Of a stretch of DNA of 64,000 nucleotides, positions 41,102 through 49,175 are shown one piece after another. The notes beneath the pieces were generated by a model that did not search any database, was not told the origin of the DNA, and saw only the letters and a program-made list of their open reading frames with translations. The position numbers and the translations under genes are program-made. Within the stretch, counting starts at the first letter, position 1, and the number at the start of each line of letters is the position of its first letter. Source of the stretch: Streptomyces genisteinicus (GTDB lineage Bacteria > Actinomycetota > Actinomycetes > Streptomycetales > Streptomycetaceae); assembly GCF_014489615.1 (NCBI RefSeq), contig NZ_CP060825.1, forward strand, positions 1,901,501 through 1,965,500. The letters are read 5' to 3'.

Positions 41102-41206
41102 AGCCACTCGACCGGTTCTCCACCGCTCGACCGGGTCTTCGGCCGGCGCGCACGACGTACGTACGTCCTCGTCCGTCTCCCTCCCGCGCGAAAGAGCTGA
41201 CCTCTC

Positions 41207-41776
41207 ATGGTGAACACCCGTACCTTCTCGGCCGTTTCCGCCGCCCGTTCCGCCGGCGCCCCCGCCACGGCCGTGCCGCCCCTCTCCGGCAGGCACCGGC
41301 TCCGTGCCGTCGATCCCGACGAGGTCGTGGACGTCACGGAGTTCCTGCCCCCGGGCGCCACCCTGCTGCCCGCTCCCCCGCACGCCCTGCCCTCGCTGCC
41401 CGGACGCCCGCCGATGGTCGGCTACCTGGTCCTGGTGCCCGCCGACCAGCAGGCGCTCCTCGGCGCCGTCCCCGGGCAGCAGCAGCCGGCCGGCGACGGG
41501 CCCGTGCTGATCGACTCCGTCCAGCGCACCGCCCGGGTCGACGGGCGGGTGCTGGACCTCACGTACCTGGAGTTCGAACTGCTCTCGCACCTGGTCGCCC
41601 ACCCGAACCGGGTCCACACCCGGGACCAGTTGGTGACCACGGTGTGGGGCTACGGGCACGTGGGCGACGGCCGGACCGTGGACGTCCACGTGGCCCGGCT
41701 GCGGCGCAAGCTGGGCGCCGAGCACCGCCGCACGATCCAGACCGTGCGGCGGGTCGGCTACAAGTACACGCCGTGA
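41207..41776 (+). CDS. Orphan winged-helix (OmpR-type) DNA-binding protein
   Basis: A 189-residue protein. Residues about 100-189 are a complete OmpR/PhoB C-terminal winged helix (LDLTYLEFELLSHLVAHPNR, VDVHVARLRRKLG, TVRRVGYKY). The N-terminal 95 residues are Ala/Pro-rich and contain no receiver domain with phosphorylatable Asp, so it is not a normal response regulator; it may be constitutive or protein-controlled. No kinase gene is adjacent. It converges on the PepSY gene with only 7 bases between stops. Confidence 0.83.
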   Translation: MVNTRTFSAVSAARSAGAPATAVPPLSGRHRLRAVDPDEVVDVTEFLPPGATLLPAPPHALPSLPGRPPMVGYLVLVPADQQALLGAVPGQQQPAGDGPVLIDSVQRTARVDGRVLDLTYLEFELLSHLVAHPNRVHTRDQLVTTVWGYGHVGDGRTVDVHVARLRRKLGAEHRRTIQTVRRVGYKYTP

Positions 41777-41783
41777 CCGGCGG

Positions 41784-43364
41784 CTAGCGGGCGTCGGCCC
41801 CGGCAGGAGCGTCGGTCCCGTCCGGGATGTCGATTCCGGACGGGGTATCGGCTCCGTCCGGGGCGTCCGTCCCGGAGGGGGCGTCCGCCGAGGGTGCCTT
41901 CCTGGCCTTCGCCAGTGCGCCGAGCGCCAGGTCGAAGGCGAGGAACACCAGCAGGCTGATGCCCAGCAGGGGCACGAACCAGCCGGCCACGACCGCCGCG
42001 GCCGCCACCGGCAGCAGCGCGGTCACGGGCAGCCGGCGCCACGCCCCGCGCGGCACCGGGCGGCCGAAGGACATGCGCACGTCCTTCGTCGGCCTGCGCA
42101 GCCACCACATCCGGTAGCCCCACACCACGAGCAGGATCAGCGCCACCATGAGGGCGGCCAGCGCCAGCTGGTTCACCAGCCCGAACAGGACGCCCATGTG
42201 GATGTCGATGCCGAGGCGGGTCGCCTTGGCGAGCAGCGGGTAGTCCGCGAAGCGGAGTTCGTCGATGACGCGGCCGTCGGCGGGATCGACGGCGACCGCG
42301 TCGAGGTGGACCGGGTACTGGTTGTCGGTCTCCTTGACCACGTAGCCGGTGCCCTCCGCGGGCATGGTCACCGCGATCTTCCCGTCGACGCCGTGGCCCC
42401 GGGCGGCGGCCACCGCGTTGTCGATGCCGATGTCGGCACCGTCGTGCGCCGACCCGTGGCCGGAGTGGTCGCCGTCGCCGTGGCCCTCGTGCCCGCCGGA
42501 CTCCTCGCCGCCCGGTGAGAGCGCCGCCGACACGGACGGGCTCGCCCCGCCGAGACGGTCCTGGAGGACGCCGATGTTCTCGCCGGCGTACCGCGACCAG
42601 GTGAGGCCGGTGGCGGAGATCAGCACCAGACCGGTCACCGCCCACAGTCCGACCACCCCGTGCCGGGACAGGGTGCGGCGGCGTCCGGTGGCGGTCCGGT
42701 CGGGCAGCACGAGGTCGCGCCGCGCGCGGCGCCGGCGGCCCAGCCAGAGCAGCAGCCCGCCGAGGGCGACCACCCACAGCCAGCTGGCGGCCAGTTCGCT
42801 GTAGTGGCGGCCCGTCTCGCCCAGGTGCAGGTCCACATGGAGCCGGGACAGCCAGGTGCGCAGCGGCAGCGCGCCGGAGCTTCCGTACGAGGCGAGCTCT
42901 CCGCGCACCTGTGCCGTGTACGGGTCGACGAAGACCGCGAGCGAAAGCCCCTCGTCGACCTTCGGGGAGGTCATGAGCACCCGCGTCGTCGCGCCGTCCT
43001 CGTGCGAGGGCCAGACCGCGGTGACCGTGCCCTCCGGGTTGGCCTGGCGTGCCGCGGCGACCTGCTCGGAGAGCGGGAGGACCCGCTCCCCGACGGAGGT
43101 GCGGAGCTCGTCGCGGTAGACCAGCTTCTCCGCCTGGAAGGAGAGCGCGTAGAGCAGACCGCTGACGGCGGCCACCAGGAGCAGCGGGGCGACGAGCAGC
43201 CCCGCGTAGAAGTGGAGCCGCAGCAGGAGGGGGCGGAGGCTGCCCCGCGTGGTGGGAGCGGGGGTGGGGGCGCCGGCGGGCGGGGCCGGCTCGGGAGCGG
43301 TCGCGGCGGCGGGTATCCCGTCGTCCGCGGGGGTGGTGCCCTTGCTGTGGGCGTCGATGGACAT
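41784..43364 (-). CDS. PepSY-associated transmembrane protein with His-rich loop
   Basis: A 526-residue inner-membrane protein of the PepSY-TM family, with predicted helices near residues 50-72 (LHFYAGLLVAPLLLVAAVSG), 190-205, 235-255, 385-410 and 440-475. A large external segment includes a His/Asp/Gly-rich stretch GGHEGHGDGDHSGHG (about residues 290-310), likely binding a metal ion. PepSY-TM proteins often act in iron or copper reduction or uptake. ATG 43364 is chosen because GAGGATC precedes it. It lies 51 bases downstream of another His-rich membrane protein gene, probably in one operon. Confidence 0.83.
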   Translation of the reverse strand: MSIDAHSKGTTPADDGIPAAATAPEPAPPAGAPTPAPTTRGSLRPLLLRLHFYAGLLVAPLLLVAAVSGLLYALSFQAEKLVYRDELRTSVGERVLPLSEQVAAARQANPEGTVTAVWPSHEDGATTRVLMTSPKVDEGLSLAVFVDPYTAQVRGELASYGSSGALPLRTWLSRLHVDLHLGETGRHYSELAASWLWVVALGGLLLWLGRRRRARRDLVLPDRTATGRRRTLSRHGVVGLWAVTGLVLISATGLTWSRYAGENIGVLQDRLGGASPSVSAALSPGGEESGGHEGHGDGDHSGHGSAHDGADIGIDNAVAAARGHGVDGKIAVTMPAEGTGYVVKETDNQYPVHLDAVAVDPADGRVIDELRFADYPLLAKATRLGIDIHMGVLFGLVNQLALAALMVALILLVVWGYRMWWLRRPTKDVRMSFGRPVPRGAWRRLPVTALLPVAAAAVVAGWFVPLLGISLLVFLAFDLALGALAKARKAPSADAPSGTDAPDGADTPSGIDIPDGTDAPAGADAR

Positions 43365-43415
43365 GGCGATCCTCGGAGTTGACGTCGACATGGGGAGAGC
43401 GGCCCCCGGGTCGTG

Positions 43416-44066
43416 TCAGACGGTGGCTCCGGGGGCCGTGGCGCGGGGGACGGGCCGTACGGGCGGGCCCCGGCGGACGACGGTGTGGGAGAGGACGGCA
43501 TGGCGTGGGAGCGGCCGCTCCGCGCGGACGGGCGCCGGCCCGCGGCCTGCCGCCGGACCGGGCGGCGGCACGGTGGCGAGCAGCAGCCGCAGCGGGGTGA
43601 AGGCGAAGGCGAGCACGGCGCGTGCGAGGCGGAAGAACGCGGACTCGCCGTGGGCGAGCCAGAGCGCGCAGGCGGCGGCCGCCAGCACGTGCACGGCGAC
43701 CATGCCGGTGTCGGCGCCGACCGCCTCGGCGGCGGTCGCGGCGGAGCCGTACACGCCGTCGTGCGCGGATTCGTCTGCCGAGTGGCCGGAGTGGTGGTGG
43801 GCGGCGCCCGGGCGGGCGGGCACGGCGAACAGCAGGTGCAGCGCGCCCTGGACGGCGAGCAGTCCGGCACCGATCGACCACGGCCCCCTGCGGCGGCCGG
43901 CGGCCGCCCAGCCGGCAGCGGCGGTCACACCGAGCGCGGCGAGCAGGGAGAGGGGCGTGATGTCGTGCGCAGACAGGGACGAATGCCCCATCGCACCCAG
44001 AAGCACGGCCACTGCCGCGAAGAGTGCGGCTCGCAGGGCGCGCAGGGGCGACCGGGCATCCGTCAT
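43416..44066 (-). CDS. Multi-pass membrane protein with His-rich segment
   Basis: A 216-residue integral membrane protein with four predicted helices (about residues 12-27, 37-55, 65-85 and 125-155). A His/Asp-rich external loop HHHSGHSADESAHDG lies between helices 3 and 4. Its partner PepSY gene is downstream in the same operon and carries a similar metal-loop, so a joint role in metal handling is likely, but the family is not recognised. ATG 44066 has a weak ribosome site. Confidence 0.72.
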   Translation of the reverse strand: MTDARSPLRALRAALFAAVAVLLGAMGHSSLSAHDITPLSLLAALGVTAAAGWAAAGRRRGPWSIGAGLLAVQGALHLLFAVPARPGAAHHHSGHSADESAHDGVYGSAATAAEAVGADTGMVAVHVLAAAACALWLAHGESAFFRLARAVLAFAFTPLRLLLATVPPPGPAAGRGPAPVRAERPLPRHAVLSHTVVRRGPPVRPVPRATAPGATV

Positions 44067-44464
44067 CGTCGCGTAATGGTGCCATCGCCGGGGGCGGAGC
44101 GGGAGTGACCCGGGGTTACCGGATGTCCGGGGCAGGTCACCCGGCGGGGAGCGGGGGCCCGGGCAGGGGCCGGGGACTTGGGCAAGGGCCGGGGACCCGG
44201 GAACGGGCCCGGCGGGGGAACGCCGGGCTCCCGGGGCCGGTGAACGGGCTCCGTCCGGACCGGCGGTGCGCTGCCGGTCCGGACCCGCACCCGTCGCTGC
44301 CCGCCGCCGCCCGCGGTCGCCCCCGGCCGCCGGGCGGCACGGCCGGGGGTGGTGCCGGGTACACCCCCGGCCGGGTGCCGGGGGCCAGTGCGGGCGGCCG
44401 GGGCGGCCCGCCAGACTAGTCGGCGGGACCGGGTGAGGAGCCCGGACGACGAGGGGACTTGACG
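44067..44464. other. Divergent spacer rich in short GGGCCGGGG repeats
   Basis: About 400 bases of GC-rich sequence between the minus-strand membrane gene and the histidine kinase. Positions 44155-44215 repeat the phrase GGGCC(G)GGGAC several times. Promoters for both genes must lie here, but no clear hexamers were seen. Confidence 0.5.
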
Positions 44465-45724
44465 ATGATCACGAGGTTGCGGGCCTCACTGGTGGCCGGC
44501 GGGCGGGGGCTCGTGCTGGCTCTGACGGCGCTGATCGGCTCGGTCGTCCTCTTCACGCTGACGCTGGTGTCCGTCGGTCTGATCCCCGTCGGGATCGGGA
44601 TCTTCACCACTCCCCCGCTGCTGTCGCTGGTCCGTGCCCACGCGAACCGCCGCCGACTGCTCGCCGCGCAGTGGTCGGACGTCCGCATCCCGAGCGCCTA
44701 CCGCCCCGCCGGAGCGGCACGCGGCGGACTCGCGGGACAGGTCGAACGGTGCGTGGGGATGCTGAAGGACCCGGCCACCCGCCGGGACGTGCAGTGGCTC
44801 TTCACCGACATCACGGCGGGCGCGGCCGTCGCGGTCCTGGCACCCGCGCTGTGGCTGGAGGGCCTGTTCGGGCTGCTGCTGGCCGCGGGCCTGTGGAAGC
44901 CTGTCGTCGAGGCGGGCGGAACGTACTGGTACACCTTCCTGCCGGTGAGCGGCGCCGGGACGGCGGGTCTGGCGGCCGGGCTCGGGACGTGCTGGATGGT
45001 CCTCGCGACCTTCGTGAACCCCGTGCTGCTGCGGAGCCACTTCAGGATCGCCGCGGCCTCGCTCACCCCGGGCCGGGAGGAACTGGAGCAGCGCATCGAC
45101 CGGCTGACCGCCACCCGGCACGACGCGGTGGACACCTCGGCTGCCGAACTGCGCCGCATCGAGCGGGACCTGCACGACGGGGCGCAGGCGCGGCTGGTCG
45201 CCATGGGGATGAACCTGAGCACCATCGAGGCGCTGGTCGAGAAGGACCCGGCGCAGGCCAAGGAGCTGATCGCCGCGGCCCGTGCGTCGTCCGCCGAGGC
45301 GCTGACCGAGCTGCGGGACCTGGTGCGCGGCATCCACCCGCCGGTACTGGCGGAGCGGGGTCTCGGGGACGCCGTGCGGGCGCTGGCACTGCGGCTGCCG
45401 GTGCCCTGCGAGGTGGACGTGGAGATGACGGGCCGGGTGGAGGCCCCGGTGGAGTCGGCGGCGTACTTCGCGGTGAGCGAGGCGCTGACGAACGCGGTCA
45501 AGCACGGCGGGGGCGACCGGATCTGGGTCGACATCGCGCACCGGGACGATTCGCTGAGGGTCGCCGTCACCGACAACGGCAGGGGCGGGGCGTCGGTCGG
45601 GGCCGGCTCGGGCCTGAGCGGAGTCGAACGCAGACTCGGTACATTCGACGGCGTCCTGGCCGTCAGCAGCCCCGCGGGCGGTCCCACCATGGTCACCATG
45701 GAGATCCCTTGCGCGTCGTCCTAG
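44465..45724 (+). CDS. Sensor histidine kinase, NarL/DesK type
   Basis: A 419-residue kinase. The N-terminus has membrane segments (GLVLALTALIGSVVLFTL and a following helix), a membrane domain up to about 190, then the HisKA_3 dimerisation region with ERDLHDGAQARL (His about 236) and a HATPase domain with SEALTNAVKHG and DNGRGG. It phosphorylates the response regulator encoded at its 3' end with an overlap of 16 bases. Stimulus unknown. ATG 44465 follows GAGGGG; TTG 44459 two codons upstream is possible. Confidence 0.9.
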   Translation: MITRLRASLVAGGRGLVLALTALIGSVVLFTLTLVSVGLIPVGIGIFTTPPLLSLVRAHANRRRLLAAQWSDVRIPSAYRPAGAARGGLAGQVERCVGMLKDPATRRDVQWLFTDITAGAAVAVLAPALWLEGLFGLLLAAGLWKPVVEAGGTYWYTFLPVSGAGTAGLAAGLGTCWMVLATFVNPVLLRSHFRIAAASLTPGREELEQRIDRLTATRHDAVDTSAAELRRIERDLHDGAQARLVAMGMNLSTIEALVEKDPAQAKELIAAARASSAEALTELRDLVRGIHPPVLAERGLGDAVRALALRLPVPCEVDVEMTGRVEAPVESAAYFAVSEALTNAVKHGGGDRIWVDIAHRDDSLRVAVTDNGRGGASVGAGSGLSGVERRLGTFDGVLAVSSPAGGPTMVTMEIPCASS

Positions 45725-46356
45725 CCGAAGACCTGTTCCTGCTGCGCGACGGCCTGGTGCGGATGCTGGAGGCGTTCGGCTGCGAGGTCCTGGCGGCCGT
45801 GGAGAGCGGTCCGGAGCTGTCGAAGGCGCTCGCGGAACTGGAGCCGGACGTCGCGGTCGTCGACGTCCGGCTCCCTCCGTCGCACACCGACGAGGGTCTG
45901 CAGTGCGCGCTCGCCGCGCGGCGGGCGCGGCCCGGACTGCCGGTCCTGGTGCTCTCCCAGCACGTGGAGCAGCTCTACGCACGCGAGTTGCTGGCGGACG
46001 GCAACGGCGGTGTCGGCTATCTGCTGAAGGACCGGGTGTTCGACGCGGAGCAGTTCGTCGACGCCGTGCGCCGGGTGGCGGGCGGCGGCACCGCGATGGA
46101 TCCGCAGGTGATCTCCCAGCTGCTGTCCCGCCGCTCCCTGGACCGGCCGATCGGGACGCTGACACCCCGTGAGCTGGAGGTCATGGAACTGATGGCCCAG
46201 GGCCGTTCGAACACCGCGATCGCGACGCAGCTGGTGGTGACGGAGCGGGCGATCGCCAAGCACACGTCGAACATCTTCGCCAAGCTCGGGCTGCCGGTGT
46301 CGGACGACGACAACCGCCGGGTGCTCGCGGTACTGGCCTACCTCGACCGGGGGTAG
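45709..46356 (+). CDS. Response regulator, NarL/LuxR type
   Basis: A 215-residue two-domain regulator: a receiver with VVDVRL (phospho-Asp candidate about residue 50, with acidic pair AED near the N-terminus) and Lys in LLKD, followed by a LuxR-type HTH (TPRELEVMELMAQGRSN, TERAIAKHTSNIFAKL). TTG 45709 is used because GGAG precedes it and homology begins immediately; it overlaps the kinase stop by 16 bases, indicating coupled translation. Confidence 0.9.
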   Translation: MRVVLAEDLFLLRDGLVRMLEAFGCEVLAAVESGPELSKALAELEPDVAVVDVRLPPSHTDEGLQCALAARRARPGLPVLVLSQHVEQLYARELLADGNGGVGYLLKDRVFDAEQFVDAVRRVAGGGTAMDPQVISQLLSRRSLDRPIGTLTPRELEVMELMAQGRSNTAIATQLVVTERAIAKHTSNIFAKLGLPVSDDDNRRVLAVLAYLDRG

Positions 46357-46441
46357 GCACTCCGCCGCCGGGCCGGAGAGCACCCGGGACGCCGGACGCA
46401 TCCGAGAAGCCGGACGTGTCCGCGACGCCGGACCCGTCGTT

Positions 46442-46465
46442 CGAAGCCGGACGTGTCCGGCTTCG
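46442..46465. terminator. Hairpin after the response-regulator gene
   Basis: Eleven-base perfect arms (46442-46452, 46455-46465) with a GT centre. Preceded by degenerate repeats of GCCGGACG. A TTCGTACGAA palindrome follows at 46495-46504 in the probable promoter region of the secreted protein. Confidence 0.65.
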
Positions 46466-46619
46466 ACCGCCTGGACCGCATTCGGCGCTGGAGCTTCGTA
46501 CGAACCGCCGTACGCGTTGAACACCCCGTGGACCGCCCCCGTATGGAACGGCGCGCTTCTCCCTCTGCCGGGACCCCCCTTTCATCCCACACACCCCGGC
46601 AACGAAGCAGAGGAGTTCC

Positions 46620-48185
46620 ATGGGACGCACATCAAGAAAACGCTCGAAGCTGGCCAACCGGGCGATCGCCGCCTCGGCCGCCCTGATCCTGGGCGGGGGC
46701 GGGCTGATCGCGGCCAACTCCTACGCCTCCGCCGGTGAGGGGTGGTGGCCCGGCGGGCGCGACGGCCAGCAGCAGAACCGGACGCGGGCGGCCGCCGGTC
46801 AGTCGGTGTCCACGATCGACTGTCCCGACGTGGGCGACTCGCTGCGTGAGGTCCCCGGTGACCAGCGGTTCGCGGTCGACCGCGAACTCGCCACACTGGA
46901 CTCCCAGATCACCGTCGCCTACCAGCGCTTCGCCGACAACCGGCAGCGGGTGGAGGCGGACCGTTCCTTCGGCGAGAACCAGATCCTGGCACCGCTGCGG
47001 AACGAACGTCTGGTGATCATTCAACGGATCGTCGCACTGATCGACCGCTCGGCCGAACGCCCGCAGGGCCTGGAGCAGATGGCTCCCTGCACCCTGCGCA
47101 GCGATGGCGACAACGACGGCAACGGCAACGGAGAGGGCGGGAACGACGGAGACGACGGCGGCCAGAACGGCGACGGCGGTCAGGGCGACGGCGGCGGAGA
47201 GAACGGAAGCGGCGACGGCGACGGGAACGACGGCGGCAACGACGGCGAGCAGGGCGGCGGCAACGGCGGCCAGGCCGGCAACGGCCCCGAGGCGGGCGAC
47301 TTCGTCGCCATCGAGGACGTCCAGCCGAACGTGCAGCAGCCCCGCAACCGCCGGGGCGCCTCCCGCGGCGCCTTCACCACCGACTGCGGGGTGAACGCGA
47401 ACGGGAAGTTCAACCCGGACAACGTCATCGTCGCCCCGGGCGTGAGCAACGGCGCCCACCACATGCACGACTACGTGGGCAACCAGGCGAACGACGCCTT
47501 CGCCAGCGACGACGACCTCGCCGCGGGCGCCACCACCTGCCGCAACCAGGGCGACCGGTCGACCTACTACTGGCCGGTGCTCCGGCTCCAGAACGGCCAG
47601 GACGAGGCGGACGCGGCCGCCGACGGCGGTGGCAACGACCAGAACGTGGGCGAGATCCAGACGCCGTCGCAGGTCACCCTCAGCTTCGTGGGCAGTCCGC
47701 GGAGCAAGGTCACCGCGATGCCCCGGTTCCTGCGGATCATCACGGGCGACGCGAAGGCGTTCGTCAACGGTGACGCGAACGCGAACGCGTCGTGGAGCTG
47801 CACGGGCTTCGAGGACCGGCAGCTGAAGGACAAGTACCCGATCTGCCCCGAGAACAGCCAGGTGGTGCGGACCTTCACGTTCCAGAGCTGCTGGGACGGC
47901 CAGAACACCGACAGCGCCAACCACCGCACCCATGTGGCGTTCGCCGACGCCGGCGGCCGCTGCCCGCAGGGCTTCCGCGCCATCCCCCAGCTGGTCCAGC
48001 GGATCGTCTACGACGTCCCGCCACCGGTCTTCGACGGGGAGAACGCCTCGGTGTTCGCCGTCGACTCGTTCCCCGAGCAGCTGCACAAGCCCGTCACCGA
48101 CCACGGCGACTTCATCAACGTGTTCGACGAGAGGCTGATGAACAAGATGGTGAGCTGCATCAACGGCGGACGGAGGTGCCGGTGA
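46620..48185 (+). CDS. Secreted DUF1996 domain protein
   Basis: A 521-residue exported protein. A signal peptide (basic start then [23 protein letters not shown]) is followed by a helical module bracketed by Cys ([14 protein letters not shown] to MAPCTLRSD, about 62-158), an Asp/Gly/Asn-rich linker (about 160-220), then a DUF1996 domain (about 225-515) with [29 protein letters not shown] and CPEN. DUF1996 proteins are secreted and of unknown enzymatic role. ATG 46620 follows GAGGAG. The Cys-bracketed module resembles that of the secreted protein at 37575. Confidence 0.85.
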   Translation: MGRTSRKRSKLANRAIAASAALILGGGGLIAANSYASAGEGWWPGGRDGQQQNRTRAAAGQSVSTIDCPDVGDSLREVPGDQRFAVDRELATLDSQITVAYQRFADNRQRVEADRSFGENQILAPLRNERLVIIQRIVALIDRSAERPQGLEQMAPCTLRSDGDNDGNGNGEGGNDGDDGGQNGDGGQGDGGGENGSGDGDGNDGGNDGEQGGGNGGQAGNGPEAGDFVAIEDVQPNVQQPRNRRGASRGAFTTDCGVNANGKFNPDNVIVAPGVSNGAHHMHDYVGNQANDAFASDDDLAAGATTCRNQGDRSTYYWPVLRLQNGQDEADAAADGGGNDQNVGEIQTPSQVTLSFVGSPRSKVTAMPRFLRIITGDAKAFVNGDANANASWSCTGFEDRQLKDKYPICPENSQVVRTFTFQSCWDGQNTDSANHRTHVAFADAGGRCPQGFRAIPQLVQRIVYDVPPPVFDGENASVFAVDSFPEQLHKPVTDHGDFINVFDERLMNKMVSCINGGRRCR

Positions 48186-48244
48186 CCCCCCGCGGCCTGG
48201 ACTGAGCGCAAGCGAAGGGACGGAGGAGGCAAGGGACGGGGACG

Positions 48245-48298
48245 GAACAGGCCGGGCGGGGCCGGGAGCAGGTGCTCCCGGCCCCGCCCGGCCTGTTC
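48245..48298. terminator. 26-bp perfect hairpin after the DUF1996 gene
   Basis: Arms 48245-48270 and 48273-48298 are a perfect match over 26 bases with a 2-base centre. One of the longest dyads in the window. Confidence 0.9.
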
Positions 48299-48372
48299 GT
48301 GCGCACGGCGGCACGGACGACACGGGCGGCGTGCGGCAGCGATGCGGACGTGCGGCATGCGGTGCGCCGTGC

Positions 48373-48430
48373 GGTACCGGGTGAGGGGTGGTACCGGGTG
48401 AGGGGTGGTACCGGGTGCGGGGTGGAACCG
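48373..48430. repeat. 17-bp tandem repeat, about 3.4 copies
   Basis: The unit GGTACCGGGTGAGGGGT recurs at 48373, 48390 and 48407 with one base change in the third copy, and the start of a fourth. It lies in the gap between the DUF1996 terminator and the stop of the minus-strand lipoprotein gene; the rest of that gap shows no gene. Confidence 0.85.
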
Positions 48431-48514
48431 CGAAGTGCGGCCTCGGGGTACGGGGTGCGGCGGACGCCCTGGGGCCCGGGACGGCCCGGGGCGGCGTCCG
48501 CCGCACCCGTGCGG

Positions 48515-49060
48515 TCAGCCCCCGTGCGTCTCCTCGTGGCCCTCATGGCCGTCGTGGCCGTCGTGGTCCTCGTGACCGTCGTGGTCCGCGTGACCGCCAC
48601 CCGGGGTGCCGCCGCCCGGGTGCGATCCGTGGTCCGTTCCGGTCCGCACCGAGCCGCCGAGGCGGCCGCGCAGCGCCGCCACGACCTTCTCGTCGCCGAC
48701 CGCGACCCACGTCCCGCCGACGAGGTACGTGCCGCCGTAGTCGTCCGCCTCGTCCAGCCAGGCGCGCCGCCCGTCCTCCGTGGCGAAGGTGGCCAGCACG
48801 TACCTCCCGTCCGCCGTCGCGCAGTTGGCCTGCCGCAGCTCCGCCGCGTCCGTCTGGATGTTCGGCTCGCAGTCGGCCTTGCGCGCGATGTCCTCCAGGC
48901 TGCCGGAGACGGCGCGGGGCGAGGCCGGTGCCGTGGCGGTCCCCGCGACACGCCCGTGATCGCGTTCACCCGCTGAACAGGCCGTCGCCACGACGATGAG
49001 CGCAACCGCCAGTACCGTCCGGGCCGCCCGTGGTGTGTTCGTACTCGATGTCGTCCGCAT
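48515..49060 (-). CDS. Lipoprotein-like protein with His-rich tail
   Basis: A 181-residue protein with a signal sequence (ARTVLAVALIVVATACSAG) whose Cys near residue 28 fits a relaxed lipobox, followed by a small domain (DIARKADCEPNIQTDAAEL to EKVVAALRGRL) and a His/Asp/Gly-rich end (HADHDGHEDHDGHDGHEGHE), likely binding Zn, Cu or Ni. ATG 49060 is chosen. Divergent from the GH89 gene. Not recognised as a named family. Confidence 0.75.
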   Translation of the reverse strand: MRTTSSTNTPRAARTVLAVALIVVATACSAGERDHGRVAGTATAPASPRAVSGSLEDIARKADCEPNIQTDAAELRQANCATADGRYVLATFATEDGRRAWLDEADDYGGTYLVGGTWVAVGDEKVVAALRGRLGGSVRTGTDHGSHPGGGTPGGGHADHDGHEDHDGHDGHEGHEETHGG

Positions 49061-49175
49061 CCGGCCATCGTGCCCTTCCGGTCCCCCTGCGCGGGAGTGA
49101 ACCGTGAGTAACCTGCGCTCCGCACGGACCCGTTGTCGCCGGAGCACCACTTGGAGCAACACGGAGGAGCGCCGC

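Noticed and set aside
48373..48430. Short CRISPR-like array of 17-base units
   Set aside because: Units are directly adjacent with no spacers; only 3.4 copies.
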